Positions 23,749 to 35,415 of a DNA stretch of 64,000 bases are shown in pieces. The position numbers and the translations under genes were made by a program. The notes under the pieces are model-generated. The model ran no database searches. It was not told where the DNA came from and saw only the letters and a program-made list of their open reading frames with translations. The stretch is from Spirometra erinaceieuropaei (Eukaryota > Platyhelminthes > Cestoda > Diphyllobothriidea > Diphyllobothriidae). The stretch is from the NCBI GenBank assembly GCA_902702965.1, contig CACRXP010000002.1, positions 2,257,363 through 2,321,362 of the forward strand. The letters run 5' to 3'. Positions within the stretch are counted from its first letter, which is position 1; every line of letters begins with the position of its first letter.

Positions 23749-23836
23749 ACTCTTCTTCTTCTTCTTCTTCTTCTTCTTCTTCTTCTTCTTCTTCTTCTTC
23801 TTCTTCTTCGTCTTCTTCTTCTTCTTCTTCTTCTTC
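23749..23836 (+). repeat. CTT trinucleotide microsatellite
   Basis: About 29 CTT units with one CGT interruption, expanded from the short CTTCTTCTT present at the same place in the related copy at 7411. Confidence 0.95.
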
Positions 23837-24539
23837 ACTTATGCATACACCTGAAACTCGAAATTTCGCCTTCATTCGCTATTTAGAGGGCCCGGTGCCA
23901 ACACAGAGCCCAGAAGAACAAAAGCGGGAGAGGGCGCAGGTGGTTAACACGGCTAAACCCGTACATTGGTGTACCAACACACCCCCTGGTCCGCAACGTA
24001 CACTGACCACGATTTCACACAACAAGAAAGAAGGAAGCCAGTTCGGATCCCGCTGAGTGGGAGTGCCACAAAGGTCACATTAAGAGGGACCCATTGCAGC
24101 CTGACTCGCAAACCACCAGTCCTTTACCTCACTCAAACATGCCTTGGGCTGAGTGATAGGTCGGATTATCTCGTCAGTTGGTAGCCTTCCAAGCCAGAGC
24201 TTTTGGCGCATCATGATAGTCTCAGATTGTTTATAGGGAGGAATATGCGTTGAAACAATCGACTTCACTCTCGCTTCTCTCCCCGTGCGTCACTCTAGTC
24301 GGTCAGTCGTCTAGTGCCGGGAATAGGCTCGGTAGCTGACAGAGCTAGAGAATCCGTCTACGCGTACCACGCACATGACCGGCCATCACCGAGGGGTAGG
24401 CTACCCAGATCTCACGTGTGCTAAGGTTGCCGCATGGGCAAGGAGCCAAACAGCACCATTCTCACTTGCCTGAGGAGTGCCGATTCCATGCTTATGGCGG
24501 GTGACGAGGGAGGGACAGGTTCGTGTCGAATTTCTGCAC

Positions 24540-25180
24540 AAGTTTCCAGATTTCATCGTGATTCAGCATGCCAAAGACCTTCGTCAAATGCACGAATGTA
24601 GTGAAGAGATTGGCATGCATGTACTAAGGCTTCTCTAGCAATTGTCAAGCGATGAAGATCATGTCGGTGACTTTTCGGGAGAAGTCCCTGTTCCAGGTAG
24701 TCATTGAAACGATCGAGAAGAATGCCAGCGAAGATCTTTCCGGCGGTCTTGGGCAGCAAGATTCCTCTTTGATTACCAGTCCCCATTTCGCTCGTAGAGA
24801 TGGACGACAAACGCGCACTTGAAACCCTGGGGACTTTTCATTGGTGCATACCTCCTAGAATGACGTTGTGAGTTTTTCTGTCAGTCGAGAGCAGCCATGC
24901 TTGTGGGCTTCGGCCGAGATCGTGTCGGATCCCGGGGCATTCCTCCCGCACAGTTGCTGCACGACTCTGATGGTTCGTAGGAGGGAGGTTCAGATCGTTG
25001 TTCGCTTCCCCCTGAGGGAGCCGGTCGATGGCAGTGTGGGAGATCGCGGATGGGTGTTTGAGGACACTTCTGAAGCGCTCAACCCAGCGCTTCATAATTT
25101 ATGATTTCGCCGTGTTGTTTGTGAAGGCTGAGAATCAGCGCCGTTTTGTTGACTGTGGGACTGTAGACCATCTTGATTGA
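24540..25180 (-). mobile_element. Decayed RTE-like LINE, reverse transcriptase N-terminal part
   Basis: Minus-strand frames read, in order, KRWVERFRSVLKHPSAISHT then AIDRLPQGEANNDLNLPP (25095-24990), and AGKIFAGILLDRFNDYLEQG then LLPKS (24770-24680). These are the linker and first reverse transcriptase motifs of the cestode RTE family that in intact form carries a zinc-finger tail. Stops and frame changes show it is dead; catalytic motifs are missing. Confidence 0.75.
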
Positions 25181-25269
25181 GACAAAAAAACAAGGGCAGG
25201 CATATTACTTTATTTTGCCCATCTACCCTCTCTGGCTTGCTGACACACCTACTCGGATGCGGTCCCTAG

Positions 25270-25345
25270 CAGGAGGTAACATACGACAATTCGTCAGTTG
25301 CGAGCGACGACATCCACCGTGTGCCGCACGAAGTGGGTGTAAGGC
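25270..25345 (-). repeat. G1 repeat, degraded end
   Basis: GACGACATCCACCGTGTGCC matches the G1 terminal motif at 63885-63905 on the same strand. Confidence 0.4.
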
Positions 25346-25733
25346 GGTGGCAGAAATCAGTTGATTTTTAGGTAGACTTGTGCAGCTTTCATCACACTCT
25401 CTTCTTCCGCCAGTCGTTATCCGAGGACAAGGCAGTATCAAGACAACCGGAGGTGGTTTCAGACGCAGTTGCTGACAAAGTAAGCCACACACGACCTGGC
25501 CTCCATTCCTGGTGCACCAGGATTTCGCAAGAGAGGCTCGGATCTCACACTGGTGAGAATACCACGAATTTTATGTTGAGGAGGAACCGCTTCAGTCCGA
25601 CTCTTAGCCTGGAGAGTGGTCGGATTATCCCGTCAGTTGTCAACCTTCGGAGCCGCGACTGACGGCGCGTCTTGACAGATTCAGGCATGTCAGGTGCCTC
25701 AAGAATAAATCCCCCGGGTGTCGACCCCACTCC

Positions 25734-25737
<4 letters not shown>

Positions 25738-25791
<54 letters not shown>

Positions 25792-25792
25792 C
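25738..25792 (+). repeat. CT dinucleotide microsatellite
   Basis: About 27 CT units with one CC interruption. Confidence 0.95.
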
Positions 25793-26134
25793 CTTCTACA
25801 GCTGAGTGTCCGAGTTTGTCAACCCAACTGGTGATGAGTTTAAGTACAGTGGCTGGCCTGGCATGAAGGCCTACCTGCGGGTGTACCATCACACCCACTC
25901 ATGTAAGGCAGTAGTTATCGGCTTGCGCGGACTCGTAGCCTGACTAACGCGTGTGCTAGACCAGTTTAGCTCCCATTTTGACCCAGCGCATCTACAGCTC
26001 AGCCCAACAGGGGAGGGGCTGACTCGTCTCAGCTAGTGACTGGTGCGTAACCGGTTGCATTGAGATGGTACGGCACTAGATATACTCGTGTCCCTACTCG
26101 TGTCTACACTGCATCCTGGGCCGCATACATGGCG

Positions 26135-26260
26135 CCGAAATAATGCTGAAAAAGACAAGGGAGACTGCAATGACCATTTCCGACTTTTTGCCGTTAATAA
26201 CTGTTTGCACTCCGATCCGAGACCGAGTGATCTGAACTCTCGAGGTGGTTGGTCGTCGAG
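26135..26260 (-). mobile_element. Degraded SINE S1
   Basis: AAAGACAAGGGAGACTGCAATGACC and a weak B-box region (GATCTGAACTCTCG) in the S1 order. Confidence 0.5.
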
Positions 26261-26419
26261 CCTTTGAGAGAAACTTTCTACCGCTTCTAGCCGGCTGCGA
26301 TTGGAGTGATGCTTCACTGGTCAGGCTATAGAAAGGACCATACTCTTTTTCTCTTGCCTTGGAGTTCAAGTCATAGCCTTTTCGGACGGTTCACTAACAA
26401 CCAGCGGTCATTAATATAA

Positions 26420-26640
26420 TCAATAGGTGCGCAAGTACAACAAATATCAATACAGAAGAAAATGTAATCACTGGAAAGGCAGTTGTATTAGCCTTAGCTG
26501 CCGGACTCGTACAGGAGTCCGGTGCAGAAAACTGTGAAAGTACAACAACCGAACAGTTTTGCAGCCTGACAACGTCCGGGGGAGAAGTGGCAGTATGCCG
26601 GTGACTGGGTAGTTGCACGCTGCTTAAGTCACAGTGCTTC
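26420..26640 (-). mobile_element. Eroded Penelope-like terminal repeat with collapsed hammerhead motif
   Basis: On the minus strand GGACTC-CTGTAC-GAGTCC (26502-26519) is the stem II hairpin of the other copies, but CTGACGA has become CTGCACC and GAAA has become GGCA. The downstream CCAGTGATTACATTTTCTTC resembles the sequence after the motif at 46539. Confidence 0.5.
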
Positions 26641-26659
26641 CGCGGCACGCCGCTTTCGA

Positions 26660-27380
26660 GAGTACTGCCCTCATTAAACTGCCGTCACGCGCTCTGTTAT
26701 CCAAACAGATTCTTCCGGCTTCCTTACAAATGAAAAACTTTCTGGTTCCCAGTCGTCGTCGTCGTCGTAGGCTGTTTAATTTTTTCTTTCCACCATGAAG
26801 CAAATCAGTGCACTTCGTCCCAAAGTTTCTGCTGATTCGCGGCAGCGGACTTATGCGTAGTGCCGATTACGGCTGGCAGCAGTCCTCTTAACGGTTGAAG
26901 GGCTATAACTTCAGTTTGCTGTTCGGCTTTTAGGGACGGTAAATTGCAATTTTCTTTTGGTGTCCGTCCGCTCTGTGTGAACCTTGGTTTACGGGCGGCG
27001 ACAAGCCGGCTATGAGAACGGCCCACCAAGTGATAACCACCAAATAAATGCTACTGACAGTTGAGAGTAAACGTTAAGCTTAATATATAAACAGGTCTTA
27101 GCATAAATTGACCTGGGAGTCGCCTCAACTGCGTTAAAAGGCCCAACGCAGATAAAGACAGAGCTCCAGAAGCCTGACACTGGTGAGAAGATAAGCTGGT
27201 GATGTTTCACGTCAAGAGTCATCCGTGGTCTCTGACACCAATAGCCATCGAATGTGCCTAGCTTTGGGACAACGCAAGCGCTCGGCGAGCGTTTAATTTT
27301 TGTTAACTATGGACGAATGGTGCGAAATTTACGAATGCTTGCTAACCACTTCCAAACTGTCACAAATGATTGGACTCAAT
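26660..27380. other. Unassigned sequence
   Basis: Nothing coding or repetitive recognised apart from a short GTC run near 26755. Confidence 0.35.
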
Positions 27381-27385
27381 ATCTA

Positions 27386-27480
27386 CAGTTAGTGACCTAA
27401 CTCATGAAATGTGTTGAAATTTACGAATGATTGCCAATCACTCGCAAACCGACGCCATTTCATGAGTCAAATGTCTAGGT
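27386..27480 (+). repeat. FB1-like terminal sequence
   Basis: TA then CAGTTAGTGACCTAACTCAT, GAAATG, similar to the FB1 left end CAGTAGGTGGGCTAAGTCAT at 57751, and a facing CATTTCATGAGTCA at 27457. It may be a very short internally deleted relative. Confidence 0.4.
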
Positions 27481-27529
27481 TAATTAAGTACAAGTTTAAA
27501 AGAATTAAAAACATAAAAGAAATATTAAA

Positions 27530-28310
27530 GACAGTGTTGCGTTGTATAGAAATGTCGATTTATTTCGAAAAGCGCAATATCCCGAAAACGTCAGATATGG
27601 CTCTAATTAAGTAAAGTTCGTTTTTACATGCATAGAATGTATTCTCATAACAAACACGTAGTAAATATGAAAGTAGACATAAAATAACGTCTAAATGCAG
27701 TGTTTTAGTGAAGTTTGCATCTAAATATCGTTTAGTAAGTAGTGTGACTTCATATATGACGATTTGTCAACTGCCTACATTCTGGGTGTAGATTCAAAAA
27801 CAGTTTTCCAGTGTTTCATATGTTTCTTGGCTTTTGGAGTTAAATGAGATGGGGTTCGACAAGAGAAGCTGGATATTGCTTGATTTCGCCGATGAGGACA
27901 TCGGAGGATCAAAAGTTTTCATAAAGTGACACTCCATGGGACCGCTCGGTGCCTAATAAATTTTAATAAAACTGGCAGGCGTGATCGTAAACATACAATT
28001 TTGTGTTTATAGAGAGAACTTTTCTTCCGTTAAATTAATTTATAATTTTCCATCGTTTCGGATTACGCTGAGTTTCAGATCGGCCTCGAAATATTGCTGA
28101 ATACTTCATGATTTTCAGTGTCTTCACCCGATCTTCCATAAAGACAGATTCTGAATTACCTGTCTGTTGCGAACTGTAAAAGAAGATTGTTCTTGAAGAC
28201 ATTTACCGAATTAGTGAGTGTTCAGGCGCTCCTTTTCATGAAGATGGTCGTTTGGGTTACATTTGAAGAATCATTCAAACATCAAACTTCATTTTCGAGA
28301 AAAATGACTG
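27530..28310 (+). repeat. Long direct repeat D1, first unit
   Basis: AT-rich unit homologous throughout to 28620-29370. Shared blocks include AATGAAGTTTGCATC-like, ACAATTTTGTGTTTATAGAG-like and GAAGACATTTACCGAATTAGTGAGTG-like segments in the same order. No open frame is kept in both copies, so it is probably an old non-coding element or segmental duplication. Confidence 0.6.
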
Positions 28311-28448
28311 TCCACAACGAAAGTCATCAACGTTAGAAGAGAACAGCTTTAAGGTGATTGAAAAGAAATATTGAAGGTCATGGCAGAGGGGCATACCAAT
28401 CGCCTTACGGAACTAAGTCTTTCCGATGGCAACCGACAGGACAACGAA

Positions 28449-28615
28449 TCCGTGGCTGAGTCGTTGGGGCGCTGGACTTCTAACCAACAGGTCGAGAGTT
28501 TGAGCCTCGGGGGGTGGCGTACCTCGGAGTTGGGTGTAACTGGCTGAGGAGGACTAGCAGACCAGGCATGGCAATCCCAGACAACTCCGTCTCTATCGGT
28601 AATGTCATTCCGTCT
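28449..28615 (+). mobile_element. SINE S1 between the D1 units
   Basis: CGTGGCTGAGTCGTTGGGGC (A-box region), GAGAGTTTGAGCCTC (B box), then the S1 body to CTATCGGTAATGTC. It lies exactly at the junction between the two D1 units. Confidence 0.65.
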
Positions 28616-28619
28616 ATAT

Positions 28620-29370
28620 TAAAGATAATATTACTTTGTTTAGAAATACCAATTGCTCTAGGGAAGCACGAAATTCCAAAAACCTCACAAATGATTATAA
28701 TTGAACAAATTTCAGTTTTAGATGTACATATAGCCCGCCCATGCATAAAAATGAGTAAATAAGTCAGCACAAGCAGACTAACGTTTGACAGCAACCTTTT
28801 AATGAAGTTTGCATTCAAATATTCTTTAAGAATTAGTGCAGCGTCAGGTATGGCGTTTTGCCAATAGCGCCAATTCTGAGTACAGATTCCAGAACGGCTT
28901 TCCGAGAATTTGCCACACTCTTTTCGCTTTTGCATTTACTGAGGTGTGATCCAGGATTTTGCTTGGTTCCATCAATAGAGACGTCACAGAGATAAAAGTT
29001 CTCATAAGGTCACACGTTGTCAGGTTGGTCAGCGACTAACTAATTTAAATAGGACTGGCAGGTTTAATTGCAACCATGCCAATTTGTGTAAATAAAGAGG
29101 AATTTTCATCGGTGGTATTAATCTGCACGTCTCCTTAGTTCTATGTTACGCAGAGTTTTAGATCGGTCCTGAAATATCGCTGAATGCCTAATGATTTTCA
29201 GTGTTTTTAATCGATTGCCCATAAAGGCGGATTCTGCATTAAGTGTTTATTAAAGCTTTCAAAACAAGATACTTCTTGAAGTCTTTAATCAAAGGAGTGA
29301 GTGCTTGGGCGTTCTTTTTCATGCAGATGACCGTTTTGGTGGCATTTGAGAACTTATCCAAACACGAAAG
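28620..29370 (+). repeat. Long direct repeat D1, second unit
   Basis: Partner of 27530-28310, same orientation. Confidence 0.6.
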
Positions 29371-31370
29371 AAATGAACGACTACAACCAAACTCAACATG
29401 GAATAGACCTACAATCAAGTGAAGACTTTTCTGTAATACATTACCAATCTAAGGACTGCTTTAGTGCCGTATTTTTGACAGATCTCTATGTACTTTTCGG
29501 TTTTTAAAGGGAATCCACAAAAATAGATACATCTGGCCGTTTCCTTCACGTTACTGAAAACTATTGATAATTTATATGCCGCCAACGAAGACTAAGTCTC
29601 TCTTCATACTGTGGTCATTTTCGTAGTCCTTTTCCACTTTTAGGCTTTATTATACAGTTAGGAACACACAGCAAGGTGGCCAGAAAAGTACGGATATTTT
29701 GCCAAAATTGCTAATGATTTACTTGTTCCACTTCCAGATTACTTATGTACAGGAATTAAACCGCACAAAAGTAACGTGTCATAAGTTCAACACTTAAAAT
29801 GGCTGATCGGGGATTGTCATTTTGATTTCAACTCATATTTTTTTCAAAGTAGCACAAAGATTTCGGTCTATTTAAAAGAAGGATTGCTTGTGTGCATTAT
29901 CATTGCACTTGAGAGCGCGAAGTCGCACATATTTACCACTTGGTCTTTGAAAAATCCATAAGATGTTAGGTTTTCTAAAAATAACCTGTAGGTGCATAAC
30001 CTGATTCCCACGGTAAGTGCTAAGCAAAAAATCGATATCCAAGTGCGGCAAGCCCTGTTTAGTAAAACTATCGAGGGCAGGTTATCATCCTTTCAAAGAA
30101 AAACCGACTCAGATGCGCAAATGAAGTCCGGGCAATCGCCCGAATATATTGCAAGCTCCATTTTGTTCAAAAGTATGAACCTTATGCCTGATAAAATTGC
30201 TTAGACACATATTCTGTTCGAGAAAAGGGCATTTACTAGAATGTACCGGTCGAGTGAGCAAAATGCATAAGATTTAAGGTGTCTAAAAATTCACGTATCA
30301 GTTTCCATCACCAAGTTCAATGAGTTAGGACACGTATCGCAGCTGCACACTGTGTCGCGCTACAGAGTCGTAATATTCCTTTTTGTTTTCGTGAGTTGGA
30401 TAGTGCAGTACACTGAAGGTTTATTGTTTGTCGGCAATAGTTCCTCATCACCGATTGCGCACCGCTATGAAACAGCCGGTGGGGGCTCTTGACTGTGTCT
30501 CGAAGTCAAAACACTGTCTCTCCTATTCGGTCCCGCACTAGGCAAACGCCATGCCTGTGCGAGATAGCATTCTTCTGTATGATTGGAACCTTTGAAAAAT
30601 AGCTGGACCTCTTTGGAGACCGTGCAGCCTAAAGCCTTAGGAGCACTGCGACTGCTCAAACATTCATCTTGGCAGTAAACGTAGGAATGAGACACCGTAG
30701 ATGACTAGTTGTGGGCTGTGAAAATTTTCTGCTGTGGTACCTGAGCCGTTTTGCTGGACACAAAATGTGCACAACGACCGGTCCTTCTAACTGTTTGCTA
30801 TACATCACTTTTTTTTCTGATGAATTTGAACGAACATTGAAGATGAAAATACAGAGTAGGAAGTAAATGGAAAGTTGATGCCCTCCTCCCGAGGTGCTAC
30901 CATCTGAAAGACGAACGGACCTTACGAAAGCATAGTTTCGCTGATCCAGATCTTGTCGCTTCATTAACAAAACCAAGGAAGGGTATTGCAGTGTACAACT
31001 GCTCCGGTCATGTACAAAGGGTGCGCAACCGGCCAAAAGGGATCGATGAGAAGACTTTATTGTTCTCCTATTCACTAAGCATAAATGACCCTACCGGGAT
31101 AGAGATTCCGGTCGTCCATTTGTTATGCAGCGACTAAGCTGTGAAAATGTTTACTTGGAGCGCTACCATCTACAGACTAAATTCCGAGTTAAAGGATAAG
31201 ACAGGAGTCACCAGATTGAGGGGTTTATTGTGTACAGAAACCTGGGTTGTCCTCTCAGTGGCCACTGACGAAGCCAGGGCTGGTGTATTAACTGCGCGTC
31301 CGGTCTTGCCTGAGAGAGTCCCTGGGACAGTGGTGGCAGCCGCTTTTGTAGGCTCATAGCCCGGGCTCAA
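29371..31370. other. Unassigned sequence
   Basis: AT-rich to 30400, then mixed. A 70-codon frame at 29992-30204 and a 139-codon minus frame at 30656-31075 have no recognisable family resemblance. Confidence 0.35.
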
Positions 31371-31380
31371 GTTGTCTCCA

Positions 31381-31930
31381 ATCGGTGTGTATTCCATTTA
31401 TCCAGGGATGGTGTCCCATTGGCTTAGGGCGCAGCTGCAGAAGGGAGGTGTGTTCAAGTGGCCGCATGAGCAGCTGCGACATTCGAAGACGGTTTGGTTA
31501 CCTAACCTTGATGGGTGCCGGCCCAGGCTATATGCAGGACCACGTGTCGCCCTTCTAGGTCAAAATGTCAGTGAGCGAGTGCTATGCCAATATCAGCAAA
31601 CCATGGCCCTGGTATGCGCTGACAGTTCCCCGACATCTGGTTCCCTGCCGGTAGATGCGCCTGCGCTCCTGCTAGGTACACAGGTGGTGGTTTATGGCTG
31701 CCCAGTCATCCTCGGCGATCTGGCCTTTATTGGAGTGTTGTTGTTGTTGGCAAAAATCCTGGTCCTTTGCTGTGTGGACCAAGGGCGTGGTGGCACGCCT
31801 AGGTGCGGTTCCGGCCATGTCAGCCACCTGAGCCTTCCCCCACCTCCGGTCTTCTCGACCCTACCTTGACACCGAGTCCAGGTGGGGGAAGAGAGAGTGT
31901 GGTAGGTGTTGTGCGCGCGCAGACGGACTC
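31381..31930 (+). repeat. G1 repeat, long copy
   Basis: Shares with 61383-61860 the order CATCTGGTTCCCTGCCGGTAG, TGCGCCTGCGCTCC, the GTGTGGACCAAGG/CACGCCTAGGTGCGGTTCCG block, then CTTGACACCGAGTCCAGG and GGGGAAGAGAGAGTG. A 165-codon frame through it is not kept in other copies. Confidence 0.65.
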
Positions 31931-32049
31931 TGTCAGTCGACTGTTTCATGGGAGTGAGAAGGGAGGGTGAAGCCTACGTCCCATCGTAATTTCCCCACTG
32001 TAACTAGTCTGACGCACTTAAAGCTATCACAGCGCGCTAAAGGCCGTAG

Positions 32050-32450
32050 CTTGAAAAGTTGCCAAGTGACGAAATAACTCGAACTTTGCAGTCAGCCCAC
32101 TGTGTGCTGTGTGTAGAGTGGCGGACTAGAGGACTGAGTCAGGCTGGGATGGCTCCCTGTTAATGTGAACTCTATGACGCTCCCACTCTATGGAATCCGA
32201 GCCGGATTTGATGACACGCCTAGGGGCGGTCCAGGCCGCGTCAGCCACCCGAGCCCTTCCCTACCTCCGATGTTTTTGGCTCTGTCTTGACACCGGGTCC
32301 AGGTGGGGAATGGGGAAGGGGGAGTGCGATAAGTGCTGTGCAAGTCCACTATCACTATAAACTAATTCACGTACAAGTCATCGTCCCTGCTCCGCCTTGC
32401 TGTGGAGCACACGGTGGACATCGTCGAAACAGACGTCCGAGCTCTCTTGT
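32050..32450 (+). repeat. G1 repeat copy
   Basis: CACGCCTAGGGGCGGTCCAGG, TGTCTTGACACCGGGTCCAGG and GAGCACACGGTGGACATCGTC in the standard order. It follows the previous copy directly. Confidence 0.7.
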
Positions 32451-32959
32451 CAGACACGGGTGTGTTCTAATTGAAGTCGGTCGAGTGGCTTCAGGTCAGA
32501 GCGCCTGGAGCGGCTCGCTGCAAGAGGTGAATGACCATGAGGCAGAGAGGCCTTGGACGAGGAAACCAAACGTAGCCAAGATGGCTGTCGGCAACAATTT
32601 CCCTTAATGGTGTTAGGCAAAAGGAGATTTGTATGGAGGATTATTGTGCATGGTAGTTACAATATGGCTGCTTTCCCAGAGCAGATATTGGAAACACATT
32701 ACTTCCGTGGAGCATACAGGGAGCCCTAACAGAAACGCAAGTTCTATGCCAGTCAGTCACCTATTGGCGTTAGAGGCGCGTCCGGGATGAAACCGTGGGA
32801 GGAGGGATAGTGGACACCTATGTGAGCGGCAGAACCCGCACAACTCTGCGTCGGCAGTGCAATGGACTCCCAAAGCTATTTTCGTCTTTTCCGCACCAAT
32901 TGCAGCTCATTAAAAGACTGGCAATTTTTACCATCATTAGAAGTGGCTGCCTACTTCTC

Positions 32960-33795
32960 GTTTTTGTTCCTTTCCATTTGTTGCAAGCAGTTCTAGTCCT
33001 TCTACTTATGCTGTTTGAATTTGTCCCATTGATCTTCGATGCCCTCTTAAATTCAAATATATCACTTATAAAACACACACAAAAAATTCTGCCTCGCACT
33101 CATTTAGTAGCAAGTTTCATTTTTTTCAAATTATTTGCTTGAGAATAGAGCGTCTTTCGTCTTTAAAAATCCTTAATAATGGGTCTTTTTAAGATCGCAA
33201 AATGTTCATCCATGCAGCGTTGTGTCGGTACGTTTAGTAATGCCACTTATTAGGTATACAACCTGGTTCACATCCATTGAACAATTTTATGAGTCCTACA
33301 TGACGTCTTTCCAGCAACATAGAGACATGTGTGATATTCCTTTGGCAGAATTTACACAGTATGTGGTTTCGAAACCTTGAATGCAAGTGTAGCGGCAGGT
33401 AAGAAAAAATTATCCGGCAAAAGAAAAAAAGTTTTCAACTACCTAGAGATCTTCTCTCTTTAATTAGAAAATTTAACAGAGGCTTAATTTACTACCAGAT
33501 GAGCACAAGAGAGAAGATTTTTGAGCACGCATCCTATATGACATTTGAATATGTAGGGACATCAAAAATCAATGAGTAAAATTCATACAGAGTAAGCAGT
33601 CATTTTTGAAAAGTGAAGTTTTCGCAGTCGCCTGAAAATAAGCTCACTCAATAGTCCGAATTCTGGCACGAGCGAAAAATTTTAGGATTATTTCGCACGT
33701 AATTAATAGTACAATACTACTTAGGTAGTCTTTTCGAATCGGAAACATGTTTCAGAATTTCGGTTAATATTTCATGAAAAGGAACCATCGAAAAC
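32960..33795 (+). mobile_element. Foldback element FB1, nearly full but degraded copy
   Basis: Aligns with 57965-58735 through its length, including TTGATCTTCGATGCCCTCTTAA, GCAAGTGTAGCGGCAG and TTTCAGAATTTCGGTT. The left terminus is missing. Confidence 0.6.
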
Positions 33796-33987
33796 TTCAA
33801 GTCATCGTCCAAAAAATGCTAGACGACTTGCTAGTACTTCATCTAGTTAGTACTTTAAATGTCCGCCATATGTTGAAACTAGGACTCGGATGCTGGCTAA
33901 AATCGTGGGCCAGCCCTACAGTTTGATTTTCCGAGCTTTTAAAATCTGGTCCACCGAAAGAATAACACAGAAAGGCATTGGTGTTTC

Positions 33988-34004
33988 ACCACCACCACCG
34001 CTGT

Positions 34005-34035
<31 letters not shown>

Positions 34036-34078
34036 ACCACCACCACCACCACCATCACCACCCCCAACACCACCATCG
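33988..34078 (+). repeat. GCC/ACC trinucleotide microsatellite
   Basis: Runs of CCG and CCA units. The proline-rich open frame through it is a by-product. Confidence 0.9.
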
Positions 34079-34236
34079 TAATGAACGATAGCCTGCGCGC
34101 CCCTAGCCCCTATAGGGCGCGCACGATTTTTCCATTCATAGGGTAGGTGTATATTAGACTATGACCGCTCTCAAGAATGCGCGGTCATGATTAAGCAAAC
34201 TAATGGGATTAAAGTGCAATGTCTTGCTTGATATAG

Positions 34237-34807
34237 CCTCGACTGGAGCAACAGAGGCGAGGGCGGAAATCTTGAGGAACATGATTCACCTGGGAGAACT
34301 AACGATAGTACTGATGATGCGCTCGCACCTCGCCGCAATGAAACGGACCCATACTCAAATGTAGACGAGGCGAGTTCTGTACAAACTAGGATTCCATCGG
34401 GACCCGAACCAAGTCAGAGTAAAAGAACCTCCGAATAAGATAGACCTTCTCAAGTCACCCGACAGTCCTCGGCGCCGATCCCACACACCCTTGGCCCTCA
34501 ATACGACCTGAGATTCTGCGGTCTGGAGCACAGCCGTCCCCTGCGCCGTTGTTTAGAAGGCCCTGTTGACTATCATTTCCGCTTCCCGGACGCGCTGCGT
34601 CAGTGTTCCACAAAAGTCTCCAACTCATAAACTATACGTCTTATCGATGCCCACTCATCGGCATCTCCTGCCACGCGTGCAGCCCTTCGCAGACATATCG
34701 AGAAGCTGCGTGACGAGGTCGGAAGCTTGCCGTACTTTCAGTCGGCTGAAGTAATCGCTCCTGACGACCTCCATGAGCACATTCCCAAAAAGTTGAGCCT
34801 GCAGTGA
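34237..34807 (+). CDS. Candidate small-intron gene, product unknown (partial)
   Basis: One reading frame is open from an acceptor-like ATATAG at 34236 to TGA 34805-34807 except for two TAA codons. The first lies in a 36-base GT...AG segment, 34419-34454 (GTAAAAG...CTCAAG), of the same length as the intron in poly(A) polymerase. The second lies between possible donors (GT at 34599 or 34604) and acceptors ending 34682 or 34692. The frame contains YDLRFCGLEHSRPLRRCLEG, then PVDYHFRFPDALRQ and HIEKLRDEVGSLPYFQSAEV, then IAPDDLHEHIPKKLSLQ. I do not recognise the family. It could equally be a decayed retroelement frame. The frame downstream (34804-35415) may continue it. Confidence 0.4.
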
Positions 34808-35415
34808 TGAATCACCCGAGAACTGTGCGTCCCATCCGCAGTCGAAGTACTTGCGGGCGTCACGACCATCTGCGGTATTCAGTAAGTGGATACCGTCGGA
34901 TGTCCCGCCGTCGGCCAGGGTTCATTCTGCGTCTCCGCCATAACTACCAAAGGGCCTCCACCGTCAACGGTGCCACCATGTGCAGTCCTGCCGCTGCTTC
35001 GTCTACGGGACCTTCTAACCAACTTGAGGAGACAGGAACTTCTGCGTGTAATCCCACCGTGGTCGCCAAAGAGGCCAAATCAGATGACCTATCTTCGGCG
35101 ACTGACGCAACGGCGGTGGCGGCAACAGGCATCTACGACTACCCTACCGACGATCCGATTCAGCCACCGGAGCCAGCCACAACCTCGGAGGGTGGAGGAT
35201 TGGATCTGCCGCCGTCCGGTGATTTCTCTTCCACGCCAAAGGCCGAATTCTTCCGCACGTGCTCCCTTCCTGAGAGCACCATTGCGGTGGACCATGAATT
35301 GCCTCGGTCGACCCTGTCGACACTGTCACTCCACAAGGGTGAACTGGAGGAGGACCAACATGTCGGGAGTAGGTTGTATACTTTTGATGCCTTATCTGCT
35401 GTCTACGACAGTTAA
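34804..35415 (+). CDS. Unidentified 203-codon open frame, possible exon
   Basis: GC-rich frame whose second half is acidic and Ser/Thr/Pro-rich (YDYPTDDPIQPPEPATTSEG), typical of disordered protein, ending at TAA. It overlaps the end of the preceding candidate. A strong donor-like GTAAGT at 34881 and an AG at 34917 suggest another 37-base intron inside it, but that would shift into a second open frame; I could not decide which is coding. No family recognised. Confidence 0.3.
   Translation: MMNHPRTVRPIRSRSTCGRHDHLRYSVSGYRRMSRRRPGFILRLRHNYQRASTVNGATMCSPAAASSTGPSNQLEETGTSACNPTVVAKEAKSDDLSSATDATAVAATGIYDYPTDDPIQPPEPATTSEGGGLDLPPSGDFSSTPKAEFFRTCSLPESTIAVDHELPRSTLSTLSLHKGELEEDQHVGSRLYTFDALSAVYDS

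Larger units (their letters stand above)
23500..23880 (+). mobile_element. Penelope-like 3' end, copy B, with expanded CTT tract
   Basis: Very similar to 7165-7395. GIY-YIG protein C-terminus ENSVNRFIDLAPAYRDLRRH with one internal TAG in the EAWA-stop-DENS segment, then a hammerhead-like motif and AATAAA at 23724-23729. The CTT tract and the ATGCATACACCTGAAACTCG end that follow correspond to the inverted repeat that brackets copy A. Confidence 0.7.

Noticed and set aside
32795..33142. Hydrophobic 115-codon frame resembling a membrane protein
   Set aside because: It runs into a degraded FB1 foldback element and is not conserved in the other copies.
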